DNA of 64,000 nt from an uncultured Pelagibacteraceae bacterium. GTDB taxonomy: Bacteria; Pseudomonadota; Alphaproteobacteria; Pelagibacterales; Pelagibacteraceae. The stretch spans positions 62,001 through 126,000 of the forward strand of contig CACFLJ010000002.1 in the NCBI GenBank assembly GCA_902567045.1, given 5' to 3'. The notes below the pieces were generated by a model. That model saw nothing but the letters and a program-made list of their open reading frames with translations, had not been told where the DNA came from and did no database searches. The first letter of the stretch is position 1. Each line of letters begins with the position of its first letter. This document shows, one piece after another, positions 18,017 through 26,964 of this stretch. The position numbers and the translations under genes were made by a program.

Positions 18017-18490
18017 ATGATTGAACAAATAGCAGCTTTTTTTACCATTGAGATGATTTATTTGTGGTTAAATATAGGTGTAATACCCTTCTGGTTAATT
18101 CTGATTATTTTTCCACAGTCAAAGATTTGTGGATTATTGGTTACTTCTGTGTTTCCATTTTTAATTTTAACGGCTGTCTATGTTTATCTAGGTTATTATT
18201 TTTATATTTCTGGATATGACTTTGATTATAATTTTACGTTATACCTTGGTCTGTATGACTTAAGAAATCTTTTTGAAGCTGAAGCTTTTTTGATAATGTT
18301 TTGGACGCACTTTTTAGCAATAAACTTATTTTGTGGAGCGTGGATAATGAAAGATAGTCAAAGATTATTTATGTCTAGATATATAGTCTTCACTCCAATA
18401 ATAATAACTTATTTTATTGGTCCCTTAGGTTTGGTTGTTTATTGGATAATAAGAATGTTCTACGCTAAGAGAATTAATTTGTTAGATTAA
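18017..18490 (+). CDS. ABA4-like (DUF4281) membrane protein
   Basis: A 157-residue protein with four TM helices. The segments NIGVIPFWLILIIFP, THFLAINLFCGAWIMKDSQR and TYFIGPLGLVVYWIIR correspond to the conserved blocks of ABA4-like proteins, named after the plant factor needed for neoxanthin synthesis. In bacteria the role is unknown; association with carotenoid or retinal metabolism has been suggested for some members. Its neighbours (recX, rhodanese) give no clue. SAR11 bacteria make beta-carotene for proteorhodopsin, so a pigment link would be plausible but unproven. Confidence 0.75.
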   Translation: MIEQIAAFFTIEMIYLWLNIGVIPFWLILIIFPQSKICGLLVTSVFPFLILTAVYVYLGYYFYISGYDFDYNFTLYLGLYDLRNLFEAEAFLIMFWTHFLAINLFCGAWIMKDSQRLFMSRYIVFTPIIITYFIGPLGLVVYWIIRMFYAKRINLLD

Positions 18491-18498
18491 AATTTAAA

Positions 18499-18885
18499 TT
18501 ACTTTACTACTTTAAAACCTGAGTTTTGCATCGCTCCAAAACCACCTTCAATATGGCAGACATTTGTGAAACCCATTTCTTGTAAAGATTTAGTAGCTAA
18601 TGCTGATCTCAATCCACCGGCACAAAATAAAACCATTTCTTTATTCATATCAATTTTGCCATCTTTAAAATATTGGCTATCAGGATCCATCCAAAATTCT
18701 AACATTCCTCGTGGCACGTGAGAAGAGTTCTCTATTCTTCCTAATCTTTCCAACTCTCTTATGTCTCTAATATCTATTAAATTACAACTTTTATTATTTA
18801 TTTTTTCTAAACCTTCTTTAGGAGAAATAGTTTTAATTTCAGATAAAGCTTCTGTTACTAGATCTCTTGAAGATTTAATTTTCAT
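18499..18885 (-). CDS. Rhodanese-like sulfurtransferase
   Basis: A 128-residue single rhodanese domain. The active-site loop is FCAGGLRSALA with its cysteine, preceded by LIDIRDIRELERLGRIENSSHVPRG and followed by HIEGGFGAMQNSGFKVV. It would carry persulfide sulfur, for example for tRNA thiolation, sulfide detoxification or cyanide. It has its own short region after an AT-rich 191-bp gap in which I see no other gene. Convergent with the ABA4-like gene. Confidence 0.88.
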   Translation of the reverse strand: MKIKSSRDLVTEALSEIKTISPKEGLEKINNKSCNLIDIRDIRELERLGRIENSSHVPRGMLEFWMDPDSQYFKDGKIDMNKEMVLFCAGGLRSALATKSLQEMGFTNVCHIEGGFGAMQNSGFKVVK

Positions 18886-19076
18886 ATTTTTCTTAAATTA
18901 TTTTTAGTTTTAAAAATACTTATTATTAGCACCTAATTATAATTAGATAAATACATAATATTTATAAATCTTGATTTAATTAAAATTAATTTTTTTTAAA
19001 ATTCTTTTAATGTCATTACAAACAAAAAACTGTACAAATATTGAAATGTTTAAATAATGACATATAAAATTTATTA

Positions 19077-20072
19077 ATGGAAAATAAAAATATTTGCATT
19101 GTTTACTCACATACAAAAGTAGGAGACTTAATATGGCAATTACCATATATAAAGGCTATTAGTTTATATCATAAAAAAAATATTGTTTTAATTACTAGAG
19201 AAGAAACTCGAGCAAAAATAATTTTTAAAGATTTAGATTACATAGAAGTTGTTAAGTACAACCAGTTTAGAAAGAACATTAATTATTGGATAGATACATT
19301 TAAACTTTTTAAATTTTTAAAAAGTGGTTATTTTAGTCATTTATATGTACTTGATAAAATTAGTAGACCTGCTATCGCAGCAAAATTTGCAGGTATCAAA
19401 AATATAATTGGCCCAGGATTGGGTAATCAAAAAAAATGGTTAACTTGTAAAAATTTTTTTAATGAAGAAGATTGGAATCTAACCTACTCTGATCAATCAC
19501 AAAAATTATTATTATTAAATAATATATCAGTTAAAAATATATTTCCAGAATTAAAAATTAATTTTGAAAGAGACGATATTGATATAAATATAAAAAAAAT
19601 TGATAATAAAATCATTTCATTTGGGATTGACTCAAGTGAAGAATTTAGAATGTGGTATGAAGAACTATTCGTTGAACTAGCAAATGTTTTATTTGAAAAA
19701 AATCTATTCGAGAAAATCTATTTAATTTGTAGTAAAAGAAACGACCACATGGCATCTAAAATCATAAGCCTATCAAAAAAAAAATACTTTATTAACTGCT
19801 CAAAATATGATTTGGCAAATATTATGGGTATATTGAAAAAATCTTCTTTTTTTGTTGGAAACAATTCTGGACCCATGAATATGGCTGCGGCACTTGGTAC
19901 TAAAAGTTTTGGATTAATTTGTAATGATCCAGTAAGCGAATTGAAATATAGTAATATTTTAGCGATTACTCCTGATAACTATGATGAAAATATCTTGAAT
20001 AGAGATAGAAATGATATGAAAAATTTAACTGTGGAGAAAGTTTCTAATTTCATTTTAGAGAGAATTGAGTAA
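19077..20072 (+). CDS. Glycosyltransferase family 9 (heptosyltransferase-like)
   Basis: A 331-residue two-domain GT-B protein. Start YSHTKVGDLIWQLPYIKAI matches the GT9 N-terminal loop, and the donor site is FVGNNSGPMNMAAALGTKSFGLIC in the C-terminal half. Family members add heptose or other sugars to lipopolysaccharide core. It is followed by bcp after 16 nt. The region before it (18886-19076) is AT-rich with no visible gene; it probably holds the promoter. Confidence 0.82.
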   Translation: MENKNICIVYSHTKVGDLIWQLPYIKAISLYHKKNIVLITREETRAKIIFKDLDYIEVVKYNQFRKNINYWIDTFKLFKFLKSGYFSHLYVLDKISRPAIAAKFAGIKNIIGPGLGNQKKWLTCKNFFNEEDWNLTYSDQSQKLLLLNNISVKNIFPELKINFERDDIDINIKKIDNKIISFGIDSSEEFRMWYEELFVELANVLFEKNLFEKIYLICSKRNDHMASKIISLSKKKYFINCSKYDLANIMGILKKSSFFVGNNSGPMNMAAALGTKSFGLICNDPVSELKYSNILAITPDNYDENILNRDRNDMKNLTVEKVSNFILERIE

Positions 20073-20088
20073 AAGTTAAAAAAAAATT

Positions 20089-20532
20089 ATGAAAGCACCA
20101 AACTTTAAATTATCCTCCACATCAGGTAAAACTGTTGAATTAAGTAAAGTAAAATCAAAATTTATCATTATCTATTTCTATCCAAAAGATAATACAAGTG
20201 GATGCACAATTGAAACAAATGATTTTAACAAACTTTTAAGTAAATTTGAGAAACTTGGATGCACAATTTTTGGAATATCCAAAGATAGTTTAGAAAGTCA
20301 TGAAAAATGGAGCAAAAAACTAAATTTAAAATTCGAACTATTAGCAGACGAAGATAAAACTTCTTTAAAAGCTTACAAAGCTTGGGCCAAAAAGAAATTC
20401 ATGGGTCGAGAATTTATGGGTACAGTAAGAAGTACTTTTATTATTGAGAAAAATAAAATCGTTAAGGAATGGCGAAATGTTAAAGCTGCTGGCCATGCTG
20501 CAGAGGTTTTAGACTTCATAAAAAATTATTAA
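20089..20532 (+). CDS. bcp: Peroxiredoxin, BCP/PrxQ type
   Basis: A 147-residue thiol peroxidase. Peroxidatic Cys39 lies in YPKDNTSGCTIETNDF, keeping the PxxxTxxC pattern, though the usual TPGC proline is serine. The resolving cysteine five residues later in classic BCP is missing; Cys58 (KLGCTIFG) is the only other one near, so it may act as a 1-Cys or variant 2-Cys enzyme. C-terminal RSTFIIEKNKIVKEWRNVK is typical. A strong terminator follows right after the stop. Confidence 0.85.
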   Translation: MKAPNFKLSSTSGKTVELSKVKSKFIIIYFYPKDNTSGCTIETNDFNKLLSKFEKLGCTIFGISKDSLESHEKWSKKLNLKFELLADEDKTSLKAYKAWAKKKFMGREFMGTVRSTFIIEKNKIVKEWRNVKAAGHAAEVLDFIKNY

Positions 20533-20560
20533 AAAAAAGGCCCCAGTTAAGGGGCCTTTT
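20533..20560. terminator. Bidirectional intrinsic terminator between bcp and amtB
   Basis: A perfect hairpin AAAGGCCCC-AGTTAA-GGGGCCTTT is flanked by A-runs on the left and T-runs on the right. It can end bcp transcription on the plus strand and amtB transcription on the minus strand. Confidence 0.9.
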
Positions 20561-20590
20561 ATCAACTATAGAGAGAGAGATAGTTATTCT

Positions 20591-21892
20591 TTAGTCTCTT
20601 ATTGCGTATGCGATTACACCAGACTCTGTAACATCTGTACCAAGTCTTTCTGCTTCTTTACTCAATCTAATACCCATTGTACCTTTCATAATTCCCCATA
20701 CTATTAGAGATACTACAAATACAAATGCATTAATTGAAATTACTCCTAGAAGCTGCGCTCCGAATGATGCATCACCATTAGTTAGTGGAACTGCTAAAGT
20801 TCCCCAAATTCCAGCGAACAAGTGAGCAGGTACTGCACCTACTACATCATCGATTTTTAGTGAGAATAATAATTTAGTTCCGAAGACAACTATTATTCCA
20901 CCAATCGCACCTATAAGAATTGCTGCTAGCGGTGAAGGCATTAATGGTTCAGCTGTAATTGCAACAAGACCACCAATTGCTCCGTTAAGCATTTGAATAA
21001 CATCAGTTTTACCCGACATTAATCTTGTTATTGCACCAGCTGCTAACACACCACCACAGGCTGCTAAGTTTGTATTAATGAAAATGTTTGATACTGCTAC
21101 CGCGTCATCAAATGTTCCCATTGCTAATTGTGATCCACCATTAAATCCGAACCAACCTAGCCATAAAATAAATACACCAACTGTTACCAATGGTACAGAA
21201 GACGCCGCAAATGGCTTCATAGGTTTAGCTGCTCCAGATTTATCAAATCTACCTGTTCTAGCTCCTAAAAGAATTGCTCCAGCTAATGCTGCTGCACCTC
21301 CAGTTGAGTGAACAAGTGTAGAGCCAGCAAAGTCGGAGAAACCAGCAGCTGCTAACCAGCCACCTCCCCACTGCCAACCCATAACGATTGGATAGATAAT
21401 TCCTGATAGAATAGCCGCAAATAAAAAGAACGGCCATAATTTAATTCTTTCAGCTAATGTTCCAGATACAATTGAAACTGTCGTTGCACAGAAAACCATT
21501 TGGAAATACCAATCAGATCCATCTGCATATCCGGTATCTACTGAACTTGCATCAGACCATGGCGTAAAGCTTCCTATGTATCCACCTTCTGGAATTCCGT
21601 ATGCTAAATTATATCCAACCATCCAGAACATAATTCCAGCTATTGAAAATAATCCGATATTTTTGGCACATATTACTGATACACTTTTTGATGTTACCAT
21701 CCCTGATTCGAGCATGGCAAAACCTGCTGCCATGAACATTACTAAGAAACCACAAACCAAGAAAAGAAATGTATTGAATATGAAACCAACCTCAGCTGAA
21801 ACTGTAGTTTCAGCATAACCTGCGCTTGTCATATTTAGTAAGAAAAATAAACTCACTAATGGACCAGCCAGTTTTTTTAAAAGTTTAACCAT
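20591..21892 (-). CDS. amtB: Ammonium transporter
   Basis: A 433-residue Amt/MEP/Rh channel. It has an N-terminal signal-like helix (residues 8-28, ending TSAGYAET) and eleven TM segments. The Amt signatures are DFAGSTLVHSTGGAAALAGAILLGAR (first conserved His) and the later VPAHLFAGIWGTLAVPL (second pore His). It takes up ammonium, a key nitrogen source for ocean bacteria. No glnK lies next to it, unlike in many bacteria. A shared terminator is at its 3' end and a 117-bp leader upstream. Confidence 0.95.
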   Translation of the reverse strand: MVKLLKKLAGPLVSLFFLLNMTSAGYAETTVSAEVGFIFNTFLFLVCGFLVMFMAAGFAMLESGMVTSKSVSVICAKNIGLFSIAGIMFWMVGYNLAYGIPEGGYIGSFTPWSDASSVDTGYADGSDWYFQMVFCATTVSIVSGTLAERIKLWPFFLFAAILSGIIYPIVMGWQWGGGWLAAAGFSDFAGSTLVHSTGGAAALAGAILLGARTGRFDKSGAAKPMKPFAASSVPLVTVGVFILWLGWFGFNGGSQLAMGTFDDAVAVSNIFINTNLAACGGVLAAGAITRLMSGKTDVIQMLNGAIGGLVAITAEPLMPSPLAAILIGAIGGIIVVFGTKLLFSLKIDDVVGAVPAHLFAGIWGTLAVPLTNGDASFGAQLLGVISINAFVFVVSLIVWGIMKGTMGIRLSKEAERLGTDVTESGVIAYAIRD

Positions 21893-22009
21893 TTCACCTC
21901 CGTTTAATTAAAGAGGTTGTTATAAATTTAATAAAACTAAAAACTATTGATTGTTATTTAAAAGAGATATGCAGTATTTGCATGTAGTGCACCATAAGCT
22001 TATATAAAA

Positions 22010-22055
22010 AAACAGCCCTTATTAAATTCTTATTTTTAATAAAGGCTGTTTTAAA
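22010..22055 (-). terminator. Terminator of the HU gene
   Basis: A hairpin with arms AACAGCC-CTTATTAAA and TTTAATAA-AGGCTGTT, flanked by A-rich sequence on the left (U-rich on the minus transcript). It sits 5 bases after the hup stop codon, so it most likely ends that transcript. It may work both ways. Confidence 0.75.
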
Positions 22056-22059
22056 AAGT

Positions 22060-22335
22060 TTATTTATTGAAAACTTCTTTAAGCGCTTTTGCAGGTAAAA
22101 ACTTTACCTTTTGAGAAGCAGCGATTTGGATTTGTTCTCCAGTTCTTGGATTTCGACCAATTCGGGCTTTTCTTTTAGCCACTTTATATGTTCCAAAACC
22201 AGCAATTTTAACATTATCGTCGCCTTTTAAAGCGTCCAAAATAGTGTTGGTAATCGTATCAAATGTACGCTCAGCATCAGCTTTACTTTGATTTAATGAC
22301 CCTGCTAATTTTGCTATAAGTTGTTTTTTGTTCAT
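22060..22335 (-). CDS. hup: HU family nucleoid protein
   Basis: A 91-residue DNA-bending protein. It starts MNKKQLIAKLAGSLNQSKADAE and carries the DNA-arm motif GRNPRTGEQIQIAAS; the tail KVKFLPAKALKEVFNK is usual. Single gene with its own terminator. It stands alone between amtB and rseP with a 151-bp upstream region that probably contains its promoter. Confidence 0.95.
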   Translation of the reverse strand: MNKKQLIAKLAGSLNQSKADAERTFDTITNTILDALKGDDNVKIAGFGTYKVAKRKARIGRNPRTGEQIQIAASQKVKFLPAKALKEVFNK

Positions 22336-22486
22336 TTTAGCTCCGGTTTTAAAGGTTATATTTATATAGTTAACAAAATCGTTGATAATTCAAGCTTTTT
22401 TTTTGTGTCTCTAATTAAATTTACCACAACATATAGTTGTAAATAAGTATTGATTTATATAGCCTTTTTAACGTTAGAAAATCCCT

Positions 22487-23596
22487 TTAAAATAAGCCTA
22501 AATCTTTAAGGTCATTGAATGTTGCAAAAAACATTAAAGTTAACAATAAAAACATTCCGATTCGAAAAAAACCTTCTTGTGTTTTTTGACTTAATGGCTT
22601 CCCTAAAACCTTTTCAAATGCATAAAACATTAAATGGCCCCCATCTAAAAGTGGTATTGGAAAAAGGTTAATTAGGCCTAAACTTATCGATATATAAGCC
22701 ATCATACTAATAAATGGTAATATCCCAAATTCAGCCACTTGTCCTGAAATCTTTGCTATTCTAATTGGTCCACCTAACTGTGAACTATCTCCAGATCCAG
22801 TAAGCATTGAACCCATATATTTAAGAGATGAAGTAGTTACAAAATATACTTCTTTAACAGACTCTATTAATGCATTTGCTGGCCCTAATCGTTTATGATT
22901 TATTTCATTGTTATATGGACTTAGTTTAATACCAACTATTCTTTTATTAATTTTATTTCCTAAATTATCAACGCCTGCAACAATTTTTGGTTTAACCTTT
23001 AATAATACCTCTTGATCATATCTAGAAATTTTGAAATCAACTATCTCAGATGTTGACATTAATATCAGTTTAGAAACGTCGAGAATACTTTCAACTTTAT
23101 TGTTATCTATTTCAAGTATCACATCATTTTTTTGCATTCCAGCTACTTCTGCTGGACTATCTTTTTGAACTTCGTCAATAACTGCTGGCGTAAAGTCTTT
23201 TCCAGCAAACATGTATATGAATAAAAAAATAAATATTGCTAAAACGAAATTTGCTATTGGCCCACCTGCTACAATTAAAGACCTTTGATACAAAGGTTTT
23301 GTTACAAAGAGTTTTTCCTGGTCCTCTTTGTTATATTTTTTTAACAATTCTTCTTGATCGGCTTGAGAAAATACATTTCTATCACCAAAAAATTTGACAT
23401 AACCTCCAAGAGGTATCAAGCAAATTTTCCATCTTGTGCCTGATTTATCATTCCAACCAATTAATTCCTTGCCAAAACCGATAGAAAAGTCAGTTACTCC
23501 AACACCATATTTTTTGGCAAAATAGTAATGGCCATATTCGTGTATGAAAACAACCACTAATATTAGTATTATGAATGGTATAATAAAAGAGAACAT
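22487..23596 (-). CDS. rseP: Site-2 intramembrane metalloprotease
   Basis: A 369-residue membrane protease. The zinc motif HEYGH is at residues 19-23 in the first TM helix and the third ligand motif LLDGGHLMFY is near the C-terminus. One PDZ-like domain lies in the middle (about 125-205, with DSPAEVAGMQKNDVILEIDN). RseP cleaves anti-sigma factors or signal peptides in the membrane. bam/lpx genes that often lie next to it are absent here. Confidence 0.93.
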   Translation of the reverse strand: MFSFIIPFIILILVVVFIHEYGHYYFAKKYGVGVTDFSIGFGKELIGWNDKSGTRWKICLIPLGGYVKFFGDRNVFSQADQEELLKKYNKEDQEKLFVTKPLYQRSLIVAGGPIANFVLAIFIFLFIYMFAGKDFTPAVIDEVQKDSPAEVAGMQKNDVILEIDNNKVESILDVSKLILMSTSEIVDFKISRYDQEVLLKVKPKIVAGVDNLGNKINKRIVGIKLSPYNNEINHKRLGPANALIESVKEVYFVTTSSLKYMGSMLTGSGDSSQLGGPIRIAKISGQVAEFGILPFISMMAYISISLGLINLFPIPLLDGGHLMFYAFEKVLGKPLSQKTQEGFFRIGMFLLLTLMFFATFNDLKDLGLF

Positions 23597-23749
23597 GCTT
23601 ACTATTTATAATAGCTAAGAATACTTTTACAAGTTTCAAAGTGACCAGTTTATGTCAGTTTTAAGCATTAAAAGGCTTAATTTAAATGACTTATTGTAAT
23701 TAACATTAGAACATATAAGCATTTTGTAAAATCGTAATAGGAATTAAAG

Positions 23750-25195
23750 ATGAAAAATTTCAATGAACTAGAAATAGAAAATAAACTAAAAAGTTCAATA
23801 AAATACTCAAATTTTATCACACCAACACCTATTCAAAGTCAAGCAATACCCATCGCACTTGAAGGCAAAGATGTGCTTGGAACGGCTCAAACGGGAACTG
23901 GAAAAACTTTGGCATTTACAATTCCACTTATTAATAAATTAATCATAGATAAAAATGCAATGGCATTAATAATTTGTCCAACAAGAGAGCTTGCAAGTCA
24001 AGTTATGGGTACCGTCTCTAAGCTTACACTTGGCGATATAAGAATAGGGAATGCTCTATTAATTGGCGGTGAAAGTATGCAGAGACAGCTAAGACAACTA
24101 AACAAAAGAGCTCGAATAATTGTTGGAACTCCAGGAAGAATTAATGACCATCTTAAAAGAAAAAGTTTAAATTTATCTAGAGTTAATTATTTGGTTCTAG
24201 ATGAGACCGACAGAATGCTAGATATGGGCTTTACACCACAAATTGAGCTAATTTTAAAATTTGTCCCAAAAGAACATCAAACTTTATTATTTTCCGCAAC
24301 CTTACCAAACAATATACTTAAAATTTCTGAAAAATATTTAAGAAAACCAGAAAGAATTTCAGTGGGCTCTCTTTCGACGCCAATTGAAAAAATTAAACAA
24401 GAAACATTTCAATTAACACAGGACAAAAAATATCATGAATTAATAAATCAATTAGTTGAAAGACAAGGCTCGATACTTGTGTTTGTCAAAACTAAACACG
24501 GTGCAGATAAAATAGTTAAAAGATTAAAGTATGATGCTCATTCAGCAGAGGCTATACATGGAAACTTAAGACAAAGTAAAAGAGATAGAGTCATAAGAGG
24601 ATTTAGAGCAGGAAAAAATAGAATTCTTGTTGCAACAGATGTAGCTGCTAGAGGGTTAGATATTCCACTTATTCAACATGTAATTAATTATGACCTACCG
24701 CAAGTACCCGAAGACTACATTCATAGAGTAGGAAGAACTGGGAGAGCTGGAAAAGATGGTTCAGCATTAACATTCTTAACAAATAATGATCGAAGTATGT
24801 GGAGAGAAATCCAAAAATTAATAAATCCTAATTTTAAGTTAGAAGAAAGTTTTAATAAAAAATCTAACAAAAAAAATAAAAAATTTAAAAAAAGAGGTAA
24901 ATCGTTCAAAGATAGTGGAAATAGAAATGAGCGAAGAGATAACAAAGGAAAATTCAAATTTAAGAATAGTAAGTTTAAAAAGTTTAATTCAGATAAATCA
25001 AATAATACTGATGGCGATTTTGATAAAAAAAAGAATTTTAAATTTAAATCTAATAAATTTAAAAATTTTCGTAACGATAACTTAAATGAACGAGAAGAAA
25101 GCTCCGGTGATAGAAAAAAATTTAAATTTAAGAAAAAATTTAAAAACAGAAAAAGGCCTAAAAATTTCTCCTTTAAAAAATTTAAAAAAAATTAA
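23750..25195 (+). CDS. DEAD-box RNA helicase with basic low-complexity tail
   Basis: A 481-residue helicase. Motifs seen: Q-motif FITPTPIQSQAIP, Walker A GTAQTGTGKT, motif II DETD (instead of DEAD) in LVLDETDRMLDMGF, SAT, and HRVGRTGRAG. The last 120 residues are nearly all Lys, Phe, Asn, Arg and Ser with repeated KFKF/KKFK units, a disordered RNA-binding tail. RhlE-like proteins work in ribosome assembly and cold adaptation. The stop is 1 nt from the convergent thiV stop. Confidence 0.9.
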   Translation: MKNFNELEIENKLKSSIKYSNFITPTPIQSQAIPIALEGKDVLGTAQTGTGKTLAFTIPLINKLIIDKNAMALIICPTRELASQVMGTVSKLTLGDIRIGNALLIGGESMQRQLRQLNKRARIIVGTPGRINDHLKRKSLNLSRVNYLVLDETDRMLDMGFTPQIELILKFVPKEHQTLLFSATLPNNILKISEKYLRKPERISVGSLSTPIEKIKQETFQLTQDKKYHELINQLVERQGSILVFVKTKHGADKIVKRLKYDAHSAEAIHGNLRQSKRDRVIRGFRAGKNRILVATDVAARGLDIPLIQHVINYDLPQVPEDYIHRVGRTGRAGKDGSALTFLTNNDRSMWREIQKLINPNFKLEESFNKKSNKKNKKFKKRGKSFKDSGNRNERRDNKGKFKFKNSKFKKFNSDKSNNTDGDFDKKKNFKFKSNKFKNFRNDNLNEREESSGDRKKFKFKKKFKNRKRPKNFSFKKFKKN

Positions 25196-25196
25196 A

Positions 25197-26627
25197 TTAC
25201 TTCAGTTTCCACGTAACCACAGGTAAAAGTGTTGCAACAATAAATGAACAGAACAACAAAGATTGTGAAATTAATATTGGAAAAAAATCAGCAGGTAATA
25301 TTATTCCTACAAGTATGGATTTTGAGAAATCGGGACTAGGAAATAATAGAATTCCACCAATTAAACCAATTATAATTGAAATATAAGCATTTTTTTCATT
25401 ATATGATTTTGAATAAAAACCATAAAATACACTTAACACCGCTGCACAACAAAATAAATCAGCTAATAAAAATAGATATAAAATACTTAATCCTTTTGAA
25501 GCAACAAAAAATGAAATCAAGGATAAAAATATTATAATTTGTTTAGATAATTTTAAATAATTACCCTTAAATTTTATAACTTTATTTCCATCAACAATAA
25601 TCAAACTAGAGATAGCATTTACTAGTGTATCTATACTGCTCACTGTCAGTGAAATTGCTAAAATAGTTATTACTATTGATAAAAAGATGGCTTGGTCTTT
25701 TAACAATAAAGAAAAGAATGCAAGGTCAGGAACTACGCTTGGATTTTGAGAGGTTGCAACTAAACCTGAAAAGCCCATCATGAATACTATTGGTATAATG
25801 ATTATAAAAGAAACTATTAAGCTATTTTTTAAAACTTTATTATTTTTAGCAGCATAAACTCTTTGCCAGTTACCTTGATGAAAAAGATTTGTTGCTGCAA
25901 CAGCTATAAAAAAAGTTAGGCCTGCAGTAAAATTAGGTAAATAACCTGAACTTAATAAATGAGGCTTGTTCTGTTTTACAAACTCAAAACTAAAGTCATT
26001 AGAATTAAAAGAAATTAAATAAGAAAATGCAATTATTAAGAGCAAACCAAAAACTATAAATTGTATATTATCTGTGAATATTGAAGCTCTAAGCCCTCCA
26101 TACAAAGTGTAGACAAGTGAGCTGACAATTACAATAGATGCCGTGATCCATAGATCAGTTCCTGAAATATAATTAATCAAAATTGAAACGGCGGTAACTT
26201 CTGCTATTAAAAAAATAGTCATATAAAAAATTGATAAAAACAAAATTAATTTAAATAATTGTGTGCCAAATCTAGATCTAATTACCTCAATTAATGATTT
26301 TCCTGTTGGATATTTATCTCTAAATTTTTTTCCTAAATAAATTAATGCAAAAAGAGGAAATGCTGTCCCTAAAGAATATCCAATAACAGCCCCTACTCCT
26401 CCCCAGGTTGCTGCTGATGCGGGACCGAATAAAATCCATGCTCCAAGGGCAGATGCAACTAAACTAGTTGTTAGTGAAAAAGTTCCTACAGATCTACTTG
26501 CAACTAAATAATTGTTTAACCCTTGATATTTTTTTGAATATACAAGGCCAAGTATTACAAAAATGATACTAATAATTAAGGTTAATAAAATTGCAGATGA
26601 TTGATTTAAGATGTTTATCTGATCCAT
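25197..26627 (-). CDS. thiV: SSS-family transporter under TPP riboswitch, probable thiamine-precursor (HMP) importer
   Basis: A 476-residue sodium:solute symporter with about thirteen TM helices. N-terminal NNYLVASRSVGTFSLTTSLVASALGAWILFGPAS is the family's first broken helix. A TPP riboswitch directly precedes the start codon, so expression falls when thiamine pyrophosphate is abundant. SAR11 strains lack pyrimidine (HMP) synthesis, and ThiV, an SSS protein placed behind a TPP riboswitch, has been proposed as their HMP importer. Substrate is thus from context and family knowledge. No thi biosynthesis gene is in the window. Confidence 0.85.
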   Translation of the reverse strand: MDQINILNQSSAILLTLIISIIFVILGLVYSKKYQGLNNYLVASRSVGTFSLTTSLVASALGAWILFGPASAATWGGVGAVIGYSLGTAFPLFALIYLGKKFRDKYPTGKSLIEVIRSRFGTQLFKLILFLSIFYMTIFLIAEVTAVSILINYISGTDLWITASIVIVSSLVYTLYGGLRASIFTDNIQFIVFGLLLIIAFSYLISFNSNDFSFEFVKQNKPHLLSSGYLPNFTAGLTFFIAVAATNLFHQGNWQRVYAAKNNKVLKNSLIVSFIIIIPIVFMMGFSGLVATSQNPSVVPDLAFFSLLLKDQAIFLSIVITILAISLTVSSIDTLVNAISSLIIVDGNKVIKFKGNYLKLSKQIIIFLSLISFFVASKGLSILYLFLLADLFCCAAVLSVFYGFYSKSYNEKNAYISIIIGLIGGILLFPSPDFSKSILVGIILPADFFPILISQSLLFCSFIVATLLPVVTWKLK

Positions 26628-26630
26628 TTT

Positions 26631-26697
26631 TCCCTTTCTGAATTACCGGACAGGTTCATTGGGTATTTCTCAGCCTATAGGCACCCCATGAGTAATT
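26631..26697 (-). promoter_or_regulatory. TPP riboswitch (THI element), compact
   Basis: Read on the minus strand, the THI-box pieces occur in order: GGGGTGCC (26687-26680), CTGAGA within GGCTGAGAAATACCC, GAACCTG, then CCGGTAATTCAG. The P3 arm is cut to a CC-TATA-GG mini-hairpin, smaller than in enterobacteria. The AAAGGGA ribosome-binding site of thiV lies at its 3' edge, so control of translation is likely. No separate terminator hairpin is visible between it and the gene. Confidence 0.92.
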
Positions 26698-26842
26698 ATT
26701 AATATCAAATAATAAATTTGTAAATAGTTATTAAAGTTAACGTACAATAATCGCATAGCTATTATTTACTATAAGCGCTTCTAATATACGACTAATGCTG
26801 TATGTGTTAATTTCTCTCTCTTATTATAAGTTAATTATAATA

Positions 26843-26867
26843 CTAGGCTTCGCAGATTGAAGCCTAG
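26843..26867. other. Unassigned stem-loop in the thiV/thioredoxin spacer
   Basis: A perfect 9-bp stem CTAGGCTTC / GAAGCCTAG with a 7-nt loop (GCAGATT), followed on the plus strand by purines and then a short T-run. It lies in the 337-bp divergent gap 26628-26964, of which only the riboswitch part is explained. No gene on the plus strand runs into it, so it is not an obvious terminator. It may belong to a small RNA or to the thiV leader. Confidence 0.4.
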
Positions 26868-26964
26868 AGAAGAAATTTTTGTTGAATTTCAGCCTTAATT
26901 GAAAACACATGTGTCATTATAAATTATTTTCTTTAGTCGTCTAAATGTGTAATTTTTTATCTTA

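Noticed and set aside
18886-19076. Possible gene in the spacer before the GT9 gene
   Set aside because: Both strands have frequent stops and very high AT content; it is more likely a promoter region.
24721-24957. Leu/Phe-rich minus-strand frame opposite the helicase tail
   Set aside because: The repeated Lys/Phe codons (AAA, TTT) of the helicase tail make a hydrophobic mirror frame; there is no start signal.
26792-26857. 21-codon frame in the thiV/thioredoxin spacer
   Set aside because: No ribosome-binding site and it runs through the hairpin; chance ORF of this length is expected.
26700-26964. Possible tRNA or SRP/6S-type RNA in the largest spacer
   Set aside because: No T-arm GTTCRANNC sequence, cloverleaf or SRP core motif is visible; only a simple hairpin.
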